In this document: piece after piece, positions 8,291-14,918 of the stretch
Layout: each line of letters starts with the position of its first letter
Position numbering within the stretch: the first letter of the stretch is position 1
Assembly: GCF_025137375.1 (NCBI RefSeq)
Contig: NZ_CP073720.1
Span: 4,984,501-5,048,500, forward strand
Reading direction: 5' to 3'
Length of the DNA stretch: 64,000 bases
Source of the DNA: Dactylosporangium fulvum
GTDB taxonomy: Bacteria > Actinomycetota > Actinomycetes > Mycobacteriales > Micromonosporaceae
The notes under the pieces: generated by a model
Database searches by the model: none
What the model saw: only the letters and a program-made list of their open reading frames with translations
What the model was told of the DNA's origin: nothing
Made by a program: the position numbers and the translations under genes

Positions 8291-9490
8291 TCAGCGCGGC
8301 ATCGGCCAGGGCAGGTCCGGCTCCACCGGCCTGCTGTAGTCGATGCCGGGCACGTCGAATCCGTAGAGATTGCGGTACTGTGTCCGGAACCAGTCGACGT
8401 CCGCCAGCTCCGTGACGGTCTCGGACGTGATCGACGCCCACCGCTCGGCGACCTTCGCCTGCACCGCCGGATCCAGTTCCCAGCGGTCCAGCCGGATGCG
8501 TCCCGCCTCGTCCAGGTCGAAGGGGCGTGCGCCGGTGAGCTGATCCCACAGTTGGATCGACTGCTCGACCGGTGACTGGAGGCGCTCCGCCAGCACGGCG
8601 CGCAGGACGCCGACATACAGCGCGATGCCGGGGATCGCGGTCGAGGCCTGCGTCACCGCCGCCCCGTTGACCGACGTCAACGCTCGACCGCCCACGGCCG
8701 ACAACCTGTCGCTGAGGCCGTCGGCGGTGGCCTCGAGGTGCGCCTTGGCCGCGCCGATCGTGCCGTCACGGTAGATCGCCGACGTCAGGGTCGAGCCGAT
8801 GTAGGACAGGGCGACCGTGCGGAATCCGTCGCGCAGCAGATCCCGCTCGGCCAGCGCGGTGATCCAGCGGGACCAGTCCTCGCCGCCCATGACCTGCACC
8901 GTCGCGGCCGCTTCGGCATCGTTCGCGGGCTCTGCACCGATCTCCCGGAGCGTCGGCGTGCCCTCGCTGTCGAACTCCAGGGTCTTGGTGGTGTGCGCCG
9001 CGCCCAGCGGCTTGATCACCGACTGATACGTGACCCCGGTGCGCGGGTCGGTCCGCCGAGGGGCGGCGACGCTGTAGACGAGGTAGTCCAGACCGCCGAA
9101 GCGCTTGGCGATGAGGTCCAGCACGTCGGTCTTCGTGGTGTCGGCGAACGCGTCGGCGTTGACGAACGAGAAGTCGCAGCCGAGCTCACCGGCGATCGCA
9201 TCGGTCGCGATGGTGCGATACCAGCCGGCTGTCGCGGTGCGCCGCCCGGGCGGCCGCTCGAAACCGATGCCCACGCCGCGGATGCCGTGACGCGCCAGAC
9301 CCACGACCGTGGCGGCCAGGCCGTAGCCCGCGCTGGATCCGATGACCAGGGCAACAGGCCCGTCCTCCGGCAGTTGCGCCCGCTGACCGGCCTCCGCCCG
9401 CATCTGAGCGACGCTCCGGAAACAACCGGTGGGATGCGAGTCGAGCAGGAGGAAGCCACGTCCGGCTGGGCTCACGATGCGTTCAGACAC
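8291..9490 (-). CDS. fabV: FabV-type trans-2-enoyl-ACP/CoA reductase (NADH)
   Basis: A 399-residue reductase, the usual FabV length. It reduces the trans-2 double bond of enoyl-ACP or enoyl-CoA with NADH in the last step of fatty-acid elongation, in the cytosol. The N-terminal nucleotide-binding loop is VIGSSAGYGLA. The FabV-specific Y-x8-K catalytic pair is present as YRDGTIGAAK, and the C-terminal LYGFDVPGIDY is characteristic. The start is the GTG at 9490: AGAAGGG lies eight bases upstream, and it removes a non-conserved N-terminal extension. FabV enzymes are typically triclosan-tolerant, so this may be an accessory isozyme. It stands alone; the neighbours are remnants. Confidence 0.9.
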   Translation of the reverse strand: MSERIVSPAGRGFLLLDSHPTGCFRSVAQMRAEAGQRAQLPEDGPVALVIGSSAGYGLAATVVGLARHGIRGVGIGFERPPGRRTATAGWYRTIATDAIAGELGCDFSFVNADAFADTTKTDVLDLIAKRFGGLDYLVYSVAAPRRTDPRTGVTYQSVIKPLGAAHTTKTLEFDSEGTPTLREIGAEPANDAEAAATVQVMGGEDWSRWITALAERDLLRDGFRTVALSYIGSTLTSAIYRDGTIGAAKAHLEATADGLSDRLSAVGGRALTSVNGAAVTQASTAIPGIALYVGVLRAVLAERLQSPVEQSIQLWDQLTGARPFDLDEAGRIRLDRWELDPAVQAKVAERWASITSETVTELADVDWFRTQYRNLYGFDVPGIDYSRPVEPDLPWPMPR

Positions 9491-9541
9491 GGGCGACCCT
9501 TCTGACTGAGACAACAAGCAGCCACATAGTGCCATGACAGG

Positions 9542-9921
9542 TCACAGCGGCGCGCCGATACTCAGGTGAGAACGCCGCCACAGCCCGATGCCGGACGCCG
9601 TGGCCACCAGCGCGACGAGGGCGACGGCGAAGATCACCCCCGTGCGTCAGGCCGCGAGTGAGGTATCCGCTGCCGGTGTGGTCGATCGCGACAAGCAGTG
9701 CCAGCACCGCCCTGAGGGCCGGTCCCAGGGTCATGATGAGGGCGACGGCACCATACCCGGCGTCATGCTGGTCGAGCCGGATGAGCGTACGGCAGCGACA
9801 GCACCGCACCGACCGTCCACAGCTCCACGAGGCGGCCGAGGACGAGGGTCCCGGCCGGTTTGTGGCTCGTGATCGCGATGCGTTCACGATCACGAGGGGG
9901 CACGGGCGGCTGCTGTTTCAT
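9542..9921 (-). pseudogene. Small integral-membrane protein gene broken by two frameshifts
   Basis: Read on the minus strand from the ATG at 9921, the coding sense jumps between frames. Frame one gives MKQQPPVPPRDRERIAITSH and a helix ending AVLSLPYAHPAR. The next frame gives GYGAVALIMTLGPALRAVLA and LLVAIDHTGSGYL. A third gives VIFAVALVALVATASGIGLW and ends at a stop at 9542-9544. Together they form a three-to-four-helix membrane protein of about 125 residues with no single open frame. The start codon lies inside a palindromic repeat copy (9919-9972). Sequencing error is possible but two independent shifts favour decay. Confidence 0.55.
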
Positions 9922-9972
9922 GCTCACGGAGCGTTGGTGTAGCCGGGGGTGCACCAAGTCTCCGTGATCATG
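9919..9972. repeat. Palindromic repeat copy 1 (CATG-CGGAG family)
   Basis: Left arm 9919-9939 and right arm 9952-9972 are inverted repeats matching at 18 of 21 positions, starting CATG and containing CGGAG and TTGGTG. The same arm sequence recurs as the outer arms of the larger element at 10364-10594, so both belong to one dispersed family. Confidence 0.65.
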
Positions 9973-10200
9973 TGAAGAGTCGTGTCAAGCGGTGCCGCGC
10001 CGCAGGGCCGGTTACAGAGCCGGGCCGCGGTGTCGGGCCGTGGCGTCCGTGGCCCCGTGGTGGGGGTGGGGGCGTGCTCCGCGCTTGGCTTGACCCGGGT
10101 TCCTTGATCGTCGGAAACATCTGGCTGTCCAGGCAGCCCGAAGTTTCCCTTGATCTACGAACCGCAGCCGCACCACCCGGCCAGACTCAACCGCCGCACC

Positions 10201-10227
10201 CGTGATCGCGAACAGATCGCGATCACG
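10201..10227. repeat. 11-bp perfect palindrome
   Basis: CGTGATCGCGA and TCGCGATCACG are perfect 11-base arms around a 5-base centre. The arms share the GATCGCG core of the neighbouring repeats. Confidence 0.6.
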
Positions 10228-10363
10228 GCCACCAACCGGCAGGAACCCACCACGACAACCCCCATCGCTCATGATCGCGGAGGCTCTGCGGGACTCTTGA
10301 CGGTCCCGGCTCCGCCGCGACCGCAATCATGAGTGCCGCAGTCGGGCGGTTCGGCCACCGTTG

Positions 10364-10594
10364 CATGATCGCGGAGCGTTTGTGCCCCCCTGGAGCCTGT
10401 CGCGCAATTCGGATCCCTCGCGCATCAACCCCGACAACCGCGCCGATCTTGGAGTTGTGGTCCTTGACAAACCCGGACAAATTCGGAGGTTCATGGCGCC
10501 ACAACTCCAAGATCGGCGCGTAGTTGGGGCGCCAACGCTGTCCCAGCGAATTGCGCGACAGGCTCTCTGGCTACACCAACGCTCCGGGATCATG
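10364..10594. repeat. Triple-nested palindromic element (MITE- or BIME-like)
   Basis: Three concentric inverted repeats: outer arms 10364-10384 and 10574-10594 (19 of 21 match), middle arms 10393-10411 and 10547-10565 (19 of 19), and inner arms 10439-10460 and 10499-10520 (22 of 22, core CCGATCTTGGAGTTGTGG). The 231-base unit could fold into one long cruciform or RNA hairpin. There is no coding capacity. It looks like a non-autonomous mobile or REP-type repeat; no target duplication was recognised. Confidence 0.75.
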
Positions 10595-10681
10595 AAACTG
10601 GCCGCTCGGTCCCGTGCTCGCCGGTCGGTGCTTGGCCATGATTGCGGCAAGTTCGCGATCACGGGTGGCAGACTGGTCGCC

Positions 10682-10927
10682 GTGATCCCACCCATGTGTC
10701 ATGTCTGCGGTCTGGACCTCTGGGCGGTGTCCGGGCCGGTGGACGAGCACTTTGTGCTGGTGCACTTCGGCGGCGACGCGCCGGTTCCGGAGGGATGGGT
10801 CGGTCATCCGCCCAACGCGGTCTGGTTCTGCCGCGAGCACGCCTCCGTCGCGCTGGAGCGTGCGGCGATGCCCTATCAGGCCGCGCTGGCCGAGATCGAC
10901 GCCGTGGTGGGCAGATCGGTCTCGTAG
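10682..10927 (+). CDS. Small putative zinc-ribbon-like protein
   Basis: About 81 residues starting at GTG 10682 (or ATG 10694). It has a CHVC pair near the N-terminus and a second Cys/His group, WFCREH, about 45 residues later, a spacing that could bind one zinc ion. The remainder has an acidic, Trp-containing middle and a helical tail. No family is recognised. The start must lie after the upstream palindromes, which are non-coding. The following gene at 11015 has the same orientation and may be co-transcribed. Confidence 0.5.
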   Translation: MIPPMCHVCGLDLWAVSGPVDEHFVLVHFGGDAPVPEGWVGHPPNAVWFCREHASVALERAAMPYQAALAEIDAVVGRSVS

Positions 10928-11014
10928 GCGGCCCCCGCAGCGCGGCGGGTTAGCGGCCGGGTGGTTGTGCGCTCCGGCGCGGAGACCGGCCGTGGCTGGC
11001 GGCACGATGGTGCG

Positions 11015-11209
11015 GTGGAGGAGTATCGGGAGATCGTGTCGGACGTCCTCACGACCGCCGGCGGAGCGCAGGCCTGGGTCGAGATGAACCTCTCCGGGTA
11101 CCTCACCGAGCGGTGCACCGGATGCGGCGCCAATGAGGATGCGGTCGCGCTGGTGGAGGCGCTGCAGTGGCTGACCGAGCACGCGCCGGCGTGCGCCGCC
11201 CGGCAGTAG
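11015..11209 (+). CDS. Small hypothetical protein with clustered cysteines
   Basis: A 64-residue frame from the GTG at 11015. It is mostly helical with CTGCG in the middle and HAPAC near the end, so three cysteines and a histidine could form a metal site. It lies about 90 bases after the previous small gene and ends just before the convergent CDF transporter gene. No family is recognised; the upstream extension to 10961 is possible but less protein-like. Confidence 0.4.
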   Translation: MEEYREIVSDVLTTAGGAQAWVEMNLSGYLTERCTGCGANEDAVALVEALQWLTEHAPACAARQ

Positions 11210-11215
11210 CGCACC

Positions 11216-12136
11216 CTAGGGATGGGTGTGGTGCTCGTGGTCGGCATGGCCGGCCGGCTCGAGCTGGAACGTGGAGTGCTCGACGTCGAAGTGTCCGGCC
11301 AGGCAGGCCTGGAGGGCGTCGAGCAGTTGCGGGGCGTGGCCGTCGTGGAAGCAGGAGTCGTCGACGACGACGTGTGCGGTGAGGACGGGCAGTCCTGAGG
11401 TGACGGCGTGGACGTGCAGGTCGTGCACGCCTCGGACGTGGTCGAGGCCGGTGATGTGGGACCGGATCCGGTCGAGGTCGACATCGGCGGGTGCGGCTTC
11501 GAGCAGCACGTTGACCGCCTCGCGGAGCAGTCGCACCGCACGCGGGACGATGACGAGGCCGATGAGGATCGACACGATCGGGTCGGCGCGGGTGAATCCG
11601 GTCACGGCGATCACGATGGCGGCGGCGAGGACGCCGACCGACGTCGCGGTGTCGGTGGCGACCTCGAGGAACGCGCCCCGCAGGTTGAGGCTGGCGTCCC
11701 GGACCCGGTAGAGCAGCGCGACCCCGATCAGGTTGCCGAGCAGGCCGACGACGGCGAAGGCCGCCATGCCGCCGGGCTCGACGGCGGGCGGGTCGAGCAG
11801 GCGGCGGACGCTCTCGACGGACACGTAGACGCCCATCCCGGCCAGCACGAGGCCGTTGACCGCGGCGGCGAGGATCTCCGCGCGTGCCCAGCCGAATGTG
11901 CGCTGTCCGGAGGCGGGCCGGGCCGCCAGCAGTGTCGCGCCGAGTGCGAGGGCGACCCCGCCGGCGTCGGCCAGGACGTGCCCGGCGTCGGCGAGCAGGG
12001 CCAGGCTGTCGGTGACGACCGCGCCAACGACCTGGACGGCGAAGATCACCACCGACACCGCGAGTGCGCCCGCGAGGGCCCGCCGGTGCCGCCCGGTCGC
12101 GGTCACCGGCCGGCCGTGATCGTGTCCGTGGCCCAT
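11216..12136 (-). CDS. Cation diffusion facilitator (CzcD/ZitB-like metal exporter)
   Basis: A 306-residue CDF antiporter that exports Zn(II) or a similar divalent ion in exchange for protons across the inner membrane. His-rich termini (MGHGHDHGR and HADHEHHTHP) flank six membrane helices. The transport site uses LLADAGHVLADAGG in helix 2. In helix 5 it uses LEVATDT, where Glu replaces the more common His of the HxxxD motif, a variant I associate with actinobacterial members. The C-terminal cytoplasmic domain (from about 215) has the usual HDLHVH and AHVVVDD metal-sensing strands. An AT-rich palindrome just upstream is a likely metal-responsive operator, although no ArsR or MerR gene is adjacent. 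Confidence 0.9.
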   Translation of the reverse strand: MGHGHDHGRPVTATGRHRRALAGALAVSVVIFAVQVVGAVVTDSLALLADAGHVLADAGGVALALGATLLAARPASGQRTFGWARAEILAAAVNGLVLAGMGVYVSVESVRRLLDPPAVEPGGMAAFAVVGLLGNLIGVALLYRVRDASLNLRGAFLEVATDTATSVGVLAAAIVIAVTGFTRADPIVSILIGLVIVPRAVRLLREAVNVLLEAAPADVDLDRIRSHITGLDHVRGVHDLHVHAVTSGLPVLTAHVVVDDSCFHDGHAPQLLDALQACLAGHFDVEHSTFQLEPAGHADHEHHTHP

Positions 12137-12176
12137 CAGCGGTCCGTCCCCGGAACGGAGGCCGGAAGAATCATGT

Positions 12177-12205
12177 TCACATGCGCATATTAATATGTGT
12201 TGGGC
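12177..12205 (-). promoter_or_regulatory. AT-rich palindromic site upstream of the metal exporter
   Basis: CATATTAATATG at 12186-12197 is a perfect 12-bp palindrome in DNA that is otherwise above 70 percent GC. Flanking ACATGCG and TGTGTTG partly extend the symmetry. It lies about 50 bases before the CDF start. ArsR/SmtB-type zinc repressors bind AT-rich imperfect palindromes in such positions, so I infer a promoter/operator overlap. Confidence 0.45.
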
Positions 12206-12223
12206 TCACATCGTCAAGGTCAT

Positions 12224-12470
12224 GCGGCGGCCGCGGTGCGAGGGGGAGCTCGGCGCGCAGGCAGGTGCCTCGACCGGCAGGACCCGAGATCGTGATGGAT
12301 CCGCCCAGCGCGTCGATCCGGTCGGTCATCCCGATGAGGCCGTCGAGGACCGTCGCGGGTGATGCGCACGTGCGAGGCGTGGGCGTGCGTGGCGGCGTGC
12401 GTCGTCAGGGCGGGATCGCACGGTGGAAGGTTGGCGGGCCGCCCGCCGCGCCGCTTGGTGACGTGCGGCA
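12224..12470 (-). pseudogene. Remnant of a sensor histidine kinase (HATPase domain)
   Basis: The minus strand encodes THAATHAHASHVRITRDG, the end of a kinase N-box. Then, in a shifted frame after a deletion, it reads LDGLIGMTDRIDALGGSITI and GPAGRGTCLRAELPL, the G2-like end of a NarL-type histidine kinase. The dimerisation His region and everything N-terminal are gone. The truncated end faces the four-gene operon at 12503-16483. A response-regulator remnant lies on the other side of that operon. Confidence 0.65.
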
Positions 12471-12489
12471 GCACGGCGCTTCCCGAATC

Positions 12490-12506
12490 CTGACCGGTCC
12501 GGTCAG
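12490..12506 (-). terminator. Hairpin at the end of the four-gene operon
   Basis: CTGACCGG-T-CCGGTCAG is a perfect 8-bp inverted repeat overlapping the stop codon of the nitroreductase gene. There is no T-run. It may be an actinobacterial U-less terminator or a protein-binding palindrome. Confidence 0.35.
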
Positions 12507-13411
12507 TGCACCTGGGCCGGGAGCCGGGCGGACCGGATCGGCTCGGCCAGGGGCCGGCCGACGCGGAACACCGCGAGTGGCCGGCCGCCGATCCGGTCGG
12601 TGAGCCGGGCGGCGGTCTGCGGGCAGTCGAGGAGCTGGCTGAGCGGGTGGACCGCCAGGCCGTGCCGGGCCAGTGCGAGCCATGTCCGCAGCAGGCGCCG
12701 GCCGGCGGTGACCCGGTCGGTGCCGTCGGCGAGCAGGACCAGGACGCTGCCGTCGTACCGCAGCAGGCTCCGGCCGCTGGTGGCCAGGAGCGTGGCGAGG
12801 CCCAGCCGGCGGGTCACCGGGTACGCGTGGAGCGCGGTCGCCAGGAACCGTGCCTCGAAGCGGGACAGGACGAGGGCGCGGTCGGTGAGCCCGTCCAGGT
12901 GGTAGCGCGGATGACGCGGGTCGAGGCGCAGCCAGTCGCGGAGCTCGAGTGCGACGGCCGGGGTGCCGAACATCCACCGGTCGGCGACCGCGAGGTCACG
13001 CACGAGCTCGCGGGCGGGGACGTGAGCGAGGCCGGGCCCGAGCTCGGCGAGCACCGCGGGGTCGAGGGGCCCGGGGGCGTACCGGCCGCGCGCGACCCGG
13101 CGGGCCTCGACATCCGCGATCGTGAACGGGGTGGAGTACACCTTCGCCGCCGGAACCAGGCGTGGACCCGGCACGGCGGTGACGGCCAGGCCCAGGCCGG
13201 CGGAGACGATCAGGCACGTCTCGACGAACGCGCCGATGCCGAGGTCGAGGTCCCGGCCGGTCGGATCCGAGTCCGGCAGCGAGCGGGCCGGATCCACCGT
13301 GACGGCGACCTCGTCGGCGTGGTACTCGAGCTGCCACGGCTGCGTGTTGTGGGCGCTGGGCGCCCGCCGGAAGACGGCCTCGTGCGCCCGCAGCTGCTCG
13401 ACCCAGGTCAT
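12503..13411 (-). CDS. Acg-type nitroreductase-fold flavoprotein
   Basis: A 302-residue protein with the two-lobed nitroreductase fold of the Acg family (FMN-dependent or FMN-sequestering). The N-terminal RAPSAHNTQPWQL is the family's FMN-binding signature, followed by the acidic dipeptide-rich segment DSDPTGRDLDLGIG. Its start overlaps the stop of the GNAT gene by four bases (ATGA at 13408-13411), so it is translationally coupled as the last gene of the operon that begins near 16483. In a small biosynthetic operon such proteins often oxidise or dehydrogenate an intermediate. The actual substrate is not visible. Confidence 0.75.
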   Translation of the reverse strand: MTWVEQLRAHEAVFRRAPSAHNTQPWQLEYHADEVAVTVDPARSLPDSDPTGRDLDLGIGAFVETCLIVSAGLGLAVTAVPGPRLVPAAKVYSTPFTIADVEARRVARGRYAPGPLDPAVLAELGPGLAHVPARELVRDLAVADRWMFGTPAVALELRDWLRLDPRHPRYHLDGLTDRALVLSRFEARFLATALHAYPVTRRLGLATLLATSGRSLLRYDGSVLVLLADGTDRVTAGRRLLRTWLALARHGLAVHPLSQLLDCPQTAARLTDRIGGRPLAVFRVGRPLAEPIRSARLPAQVH

Positions 13412-14475
13412 GCCGGAGCGCCTTTCTCGTAGAAGGTGTAGCCGTGCAGCGGCCGTCCGCCGGCCCGCCGGTACTGGGCGGCCGAGGCGGTGTTCTCCCG
13501 CTCGACGAAGGTGCTGCGCAGGGTCCGGTAGCCACCGGCTGCCAGGTTGCGGTGCAGTTCCCGGGACAGCAGCGTCAGGTATCCCTTGCCCTGTTCGCCG
13601 GGCACGGTGCCCTTGATGATGAGCACCGCGTCGCGCCGGTACCGGCCGCGGGTGGCGAGCAGACGGAGCTGGTTGAGCAGGCCGAGCCGGCCGCCGACCG
13701 CCATGAGGAACTCGGAGATGTCCGGCACGGTCACCACGAACGCGACCGGCCGGCCGGCCTTCTCCAGCCAGAGCAGCAGCGCCTCGTCCAGCAGGTACGC
13801 CAGACCGTCGGTCTGCTCGGCCAACTGCTCGGCGGAGATCTCGGTGTAGTAGCCGAGCTGCGCGAAGCTGGCGTTGAGCATCTCCCGCAGGATCGGCAGC
13901 TGGCCGCGGAAGTGCCGCCGCGAGCCGTGGCGGATGACGAGCCGTTCGGCTTCGACGCGGGTGTCGTCGAACCCGAAGGCGCCGTCGGAGAAGCGCTCGA
14001 CGAGCCAGGTGTCGGCCTCGAAGCGGCGCTGGAAGCCGTGCCGCTCGTACATCGCCGGGTAGTACGCGGGGTTCCAGGCCGAGTCGACGAAGCCGCGCTC
14101 GGTGAAGCCCGAGGTGATCACCCCGCCGGTCTGGTTGGGCAGCAGCGCGACCGGACCGAACAGCGGCCGGCCGCCGGCCCGGGCCTCGACCGTGTCCATG
14201 ACGGCCGCGAAGACGGCGTCGTCGTCGACGAACTCGGTGTGGCCGAACAACTGCCGGGGCCCGACCTTGGCGTCGAAGGCGTCGCTGCGGTGCACGCTGG
14301 TCCGCCCGACCACCGCACCGCGCCGGTCGCGGACCAGGAACAGCTCCGCGGCACGCCGGTGCGCCGCGATCACCGAGCTCAGCAACGGCACGTACCTGTC
14401 GGTGGGGTGGAGCCGGAGCGGGAACCCGGTGAACGCCCGCAGGTCGGCCCGGGACTCCACAAGGGACACCTTCAT
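13408..14475 (-). CDS. GNAT-fold N-acyltransferase-like protein
   Basis: A 355-residue protein beginning MKVSLVESRADLRAFTGFP. The C-terminal half has a GNAT-like acyl-CoA pocket region (GTVPGEQGKGYLTLLSREL) and the end motif ERENTASAAQYRRAGGRP, typical of N-acetyltransferases. The N-terminal half is about another domain's worth (RLFLVRD-like strands, FDAKVGPRQLFG), so it may be a double-GNAT protein. The start at 14475 forms an ATGA overlap with the upstream gene's stop, and its own stop overlaps the nitroreductase start. I infer acyl transfer onto, or from, the product of the adenylating enzyme of the same operon. Confidence 0.65.
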   Translation of the reverse strand: MKVSLVESRADLRAFTGFPLRLHPTDRYVPLLSSVIAAHRRAAELFLVRDRRGAVVGRTSVHRSDAFDAKVGPRQLFGHTEFVDDDAVFAAVMDTVEARAGGRPLFGPVALLPNQTGGVITSGFTERGFVDSAWNPAYYPAMYERHGFQRRFEADTWLVERFSDGAFGFDDTRVEAERLVIRHGSRRHFRGQLPILREMLNASFAQLGYYTEISAEQLAEQTDGLAYLLDEALLLWLEKAGRPVAFVVTVPDISEFLMAVGGRLGLLNQLRLLATRGRYRRDAVLIIKGTVPGEQGKGYLTLLSRELHRNLAAGGYRTLRSTFVERENTASAAQYRRAGGRPLHGYTFYEKGAPA

Positions 14476-14918
14476 GCGCGGTGCACCGGCGGGCCGGCCG
14501 TCTCGGTGGACAGCGGCGTGAAGGTCGGGATGTGCGCCATGCCGTCGCCCTCGGCCCGCCAGACACCGTTGCTGTAGCCCTCGGGCTCGGCGTTGTACAG
14601 GCGGATGTAGCCGCCCGTCGCGTTGCGCGTGCCGTGGTCGGTGACCCAGCACATGAGGTCGCGGTGGTGCCGGCTGCGGGCGAACTTCAGCAGCGCGTCG
14701 CGGTCGCTGAAGAACGCGATCGTGCCGAGCGTGAACGGGAACTGGTAGTACACGGTGTGCCAGCGGTACCCGTCCATCCGCTGCATCTGCCGGACCATCT
14801 TGAACCAGGTACGGGTGAGCGTGAGGATCGAGCGCGGCCCGCGGTACCGGGTGGCGCCGACGAACATGGCGGTCGCCTGGCCGACCGGCGGCGCGGCGGA
14901 GAAGTCGGAGGTCCTCAT
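14472..14918 (-). CDS. Small Af470-like monooxygenase / DUF4188-like protein
   Basis: A 148-residue protein. The segments FVGATRYRGPRSILTLTRTW, YYQFPFTLGTIAFFSDRDAL and LKFARSRHHRDLMCWVTDHG match the pattern of small dimeric alpha/beta-barrel monooxygenase-like proteins (Af470/DUF4188 group), whose members occur in biosynthetic clusters. The start at 14918 makes an ATGA overlap with the adenylating-enzyme stop; the end makes another with the GNAT gene. Catalysis in this group is poorly defined. The assignment rests on overall pattern, not on identified catalytic residues. Confidence 0.6.
   Translation of the reverse strand: MRTSDFSAAPPVGQATAMFVGATRYRGPRSILTLTRTWFKMVRQMQRMDGYRWHTVYYQFPFTLGTIAFFSDRDALLKFARSRHHRDLMCWVTDHGTRNATGGYIRLYNAEPEGYSNGVWRAEGDGMAHIPTFTPLSTETAGPPVHRA

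Larger units (their letters stand above)
9973..10681. other. Gene-poor, palindrome-rich stretch
   Basis: About 700 bases without a credible gene. It holds several palindromes built from GATCGCG and CATGATC cores, including 10201-10227, 10270-10331 (CATGATCGCGG facing CCGCAATCATG) and 10364-10594. It also has near-direct copies of TTCCTTGATC at about 10099 and 10155. Open frames through it are interrupted by the repeats and show no protein-like character. Confidence 0.6.
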
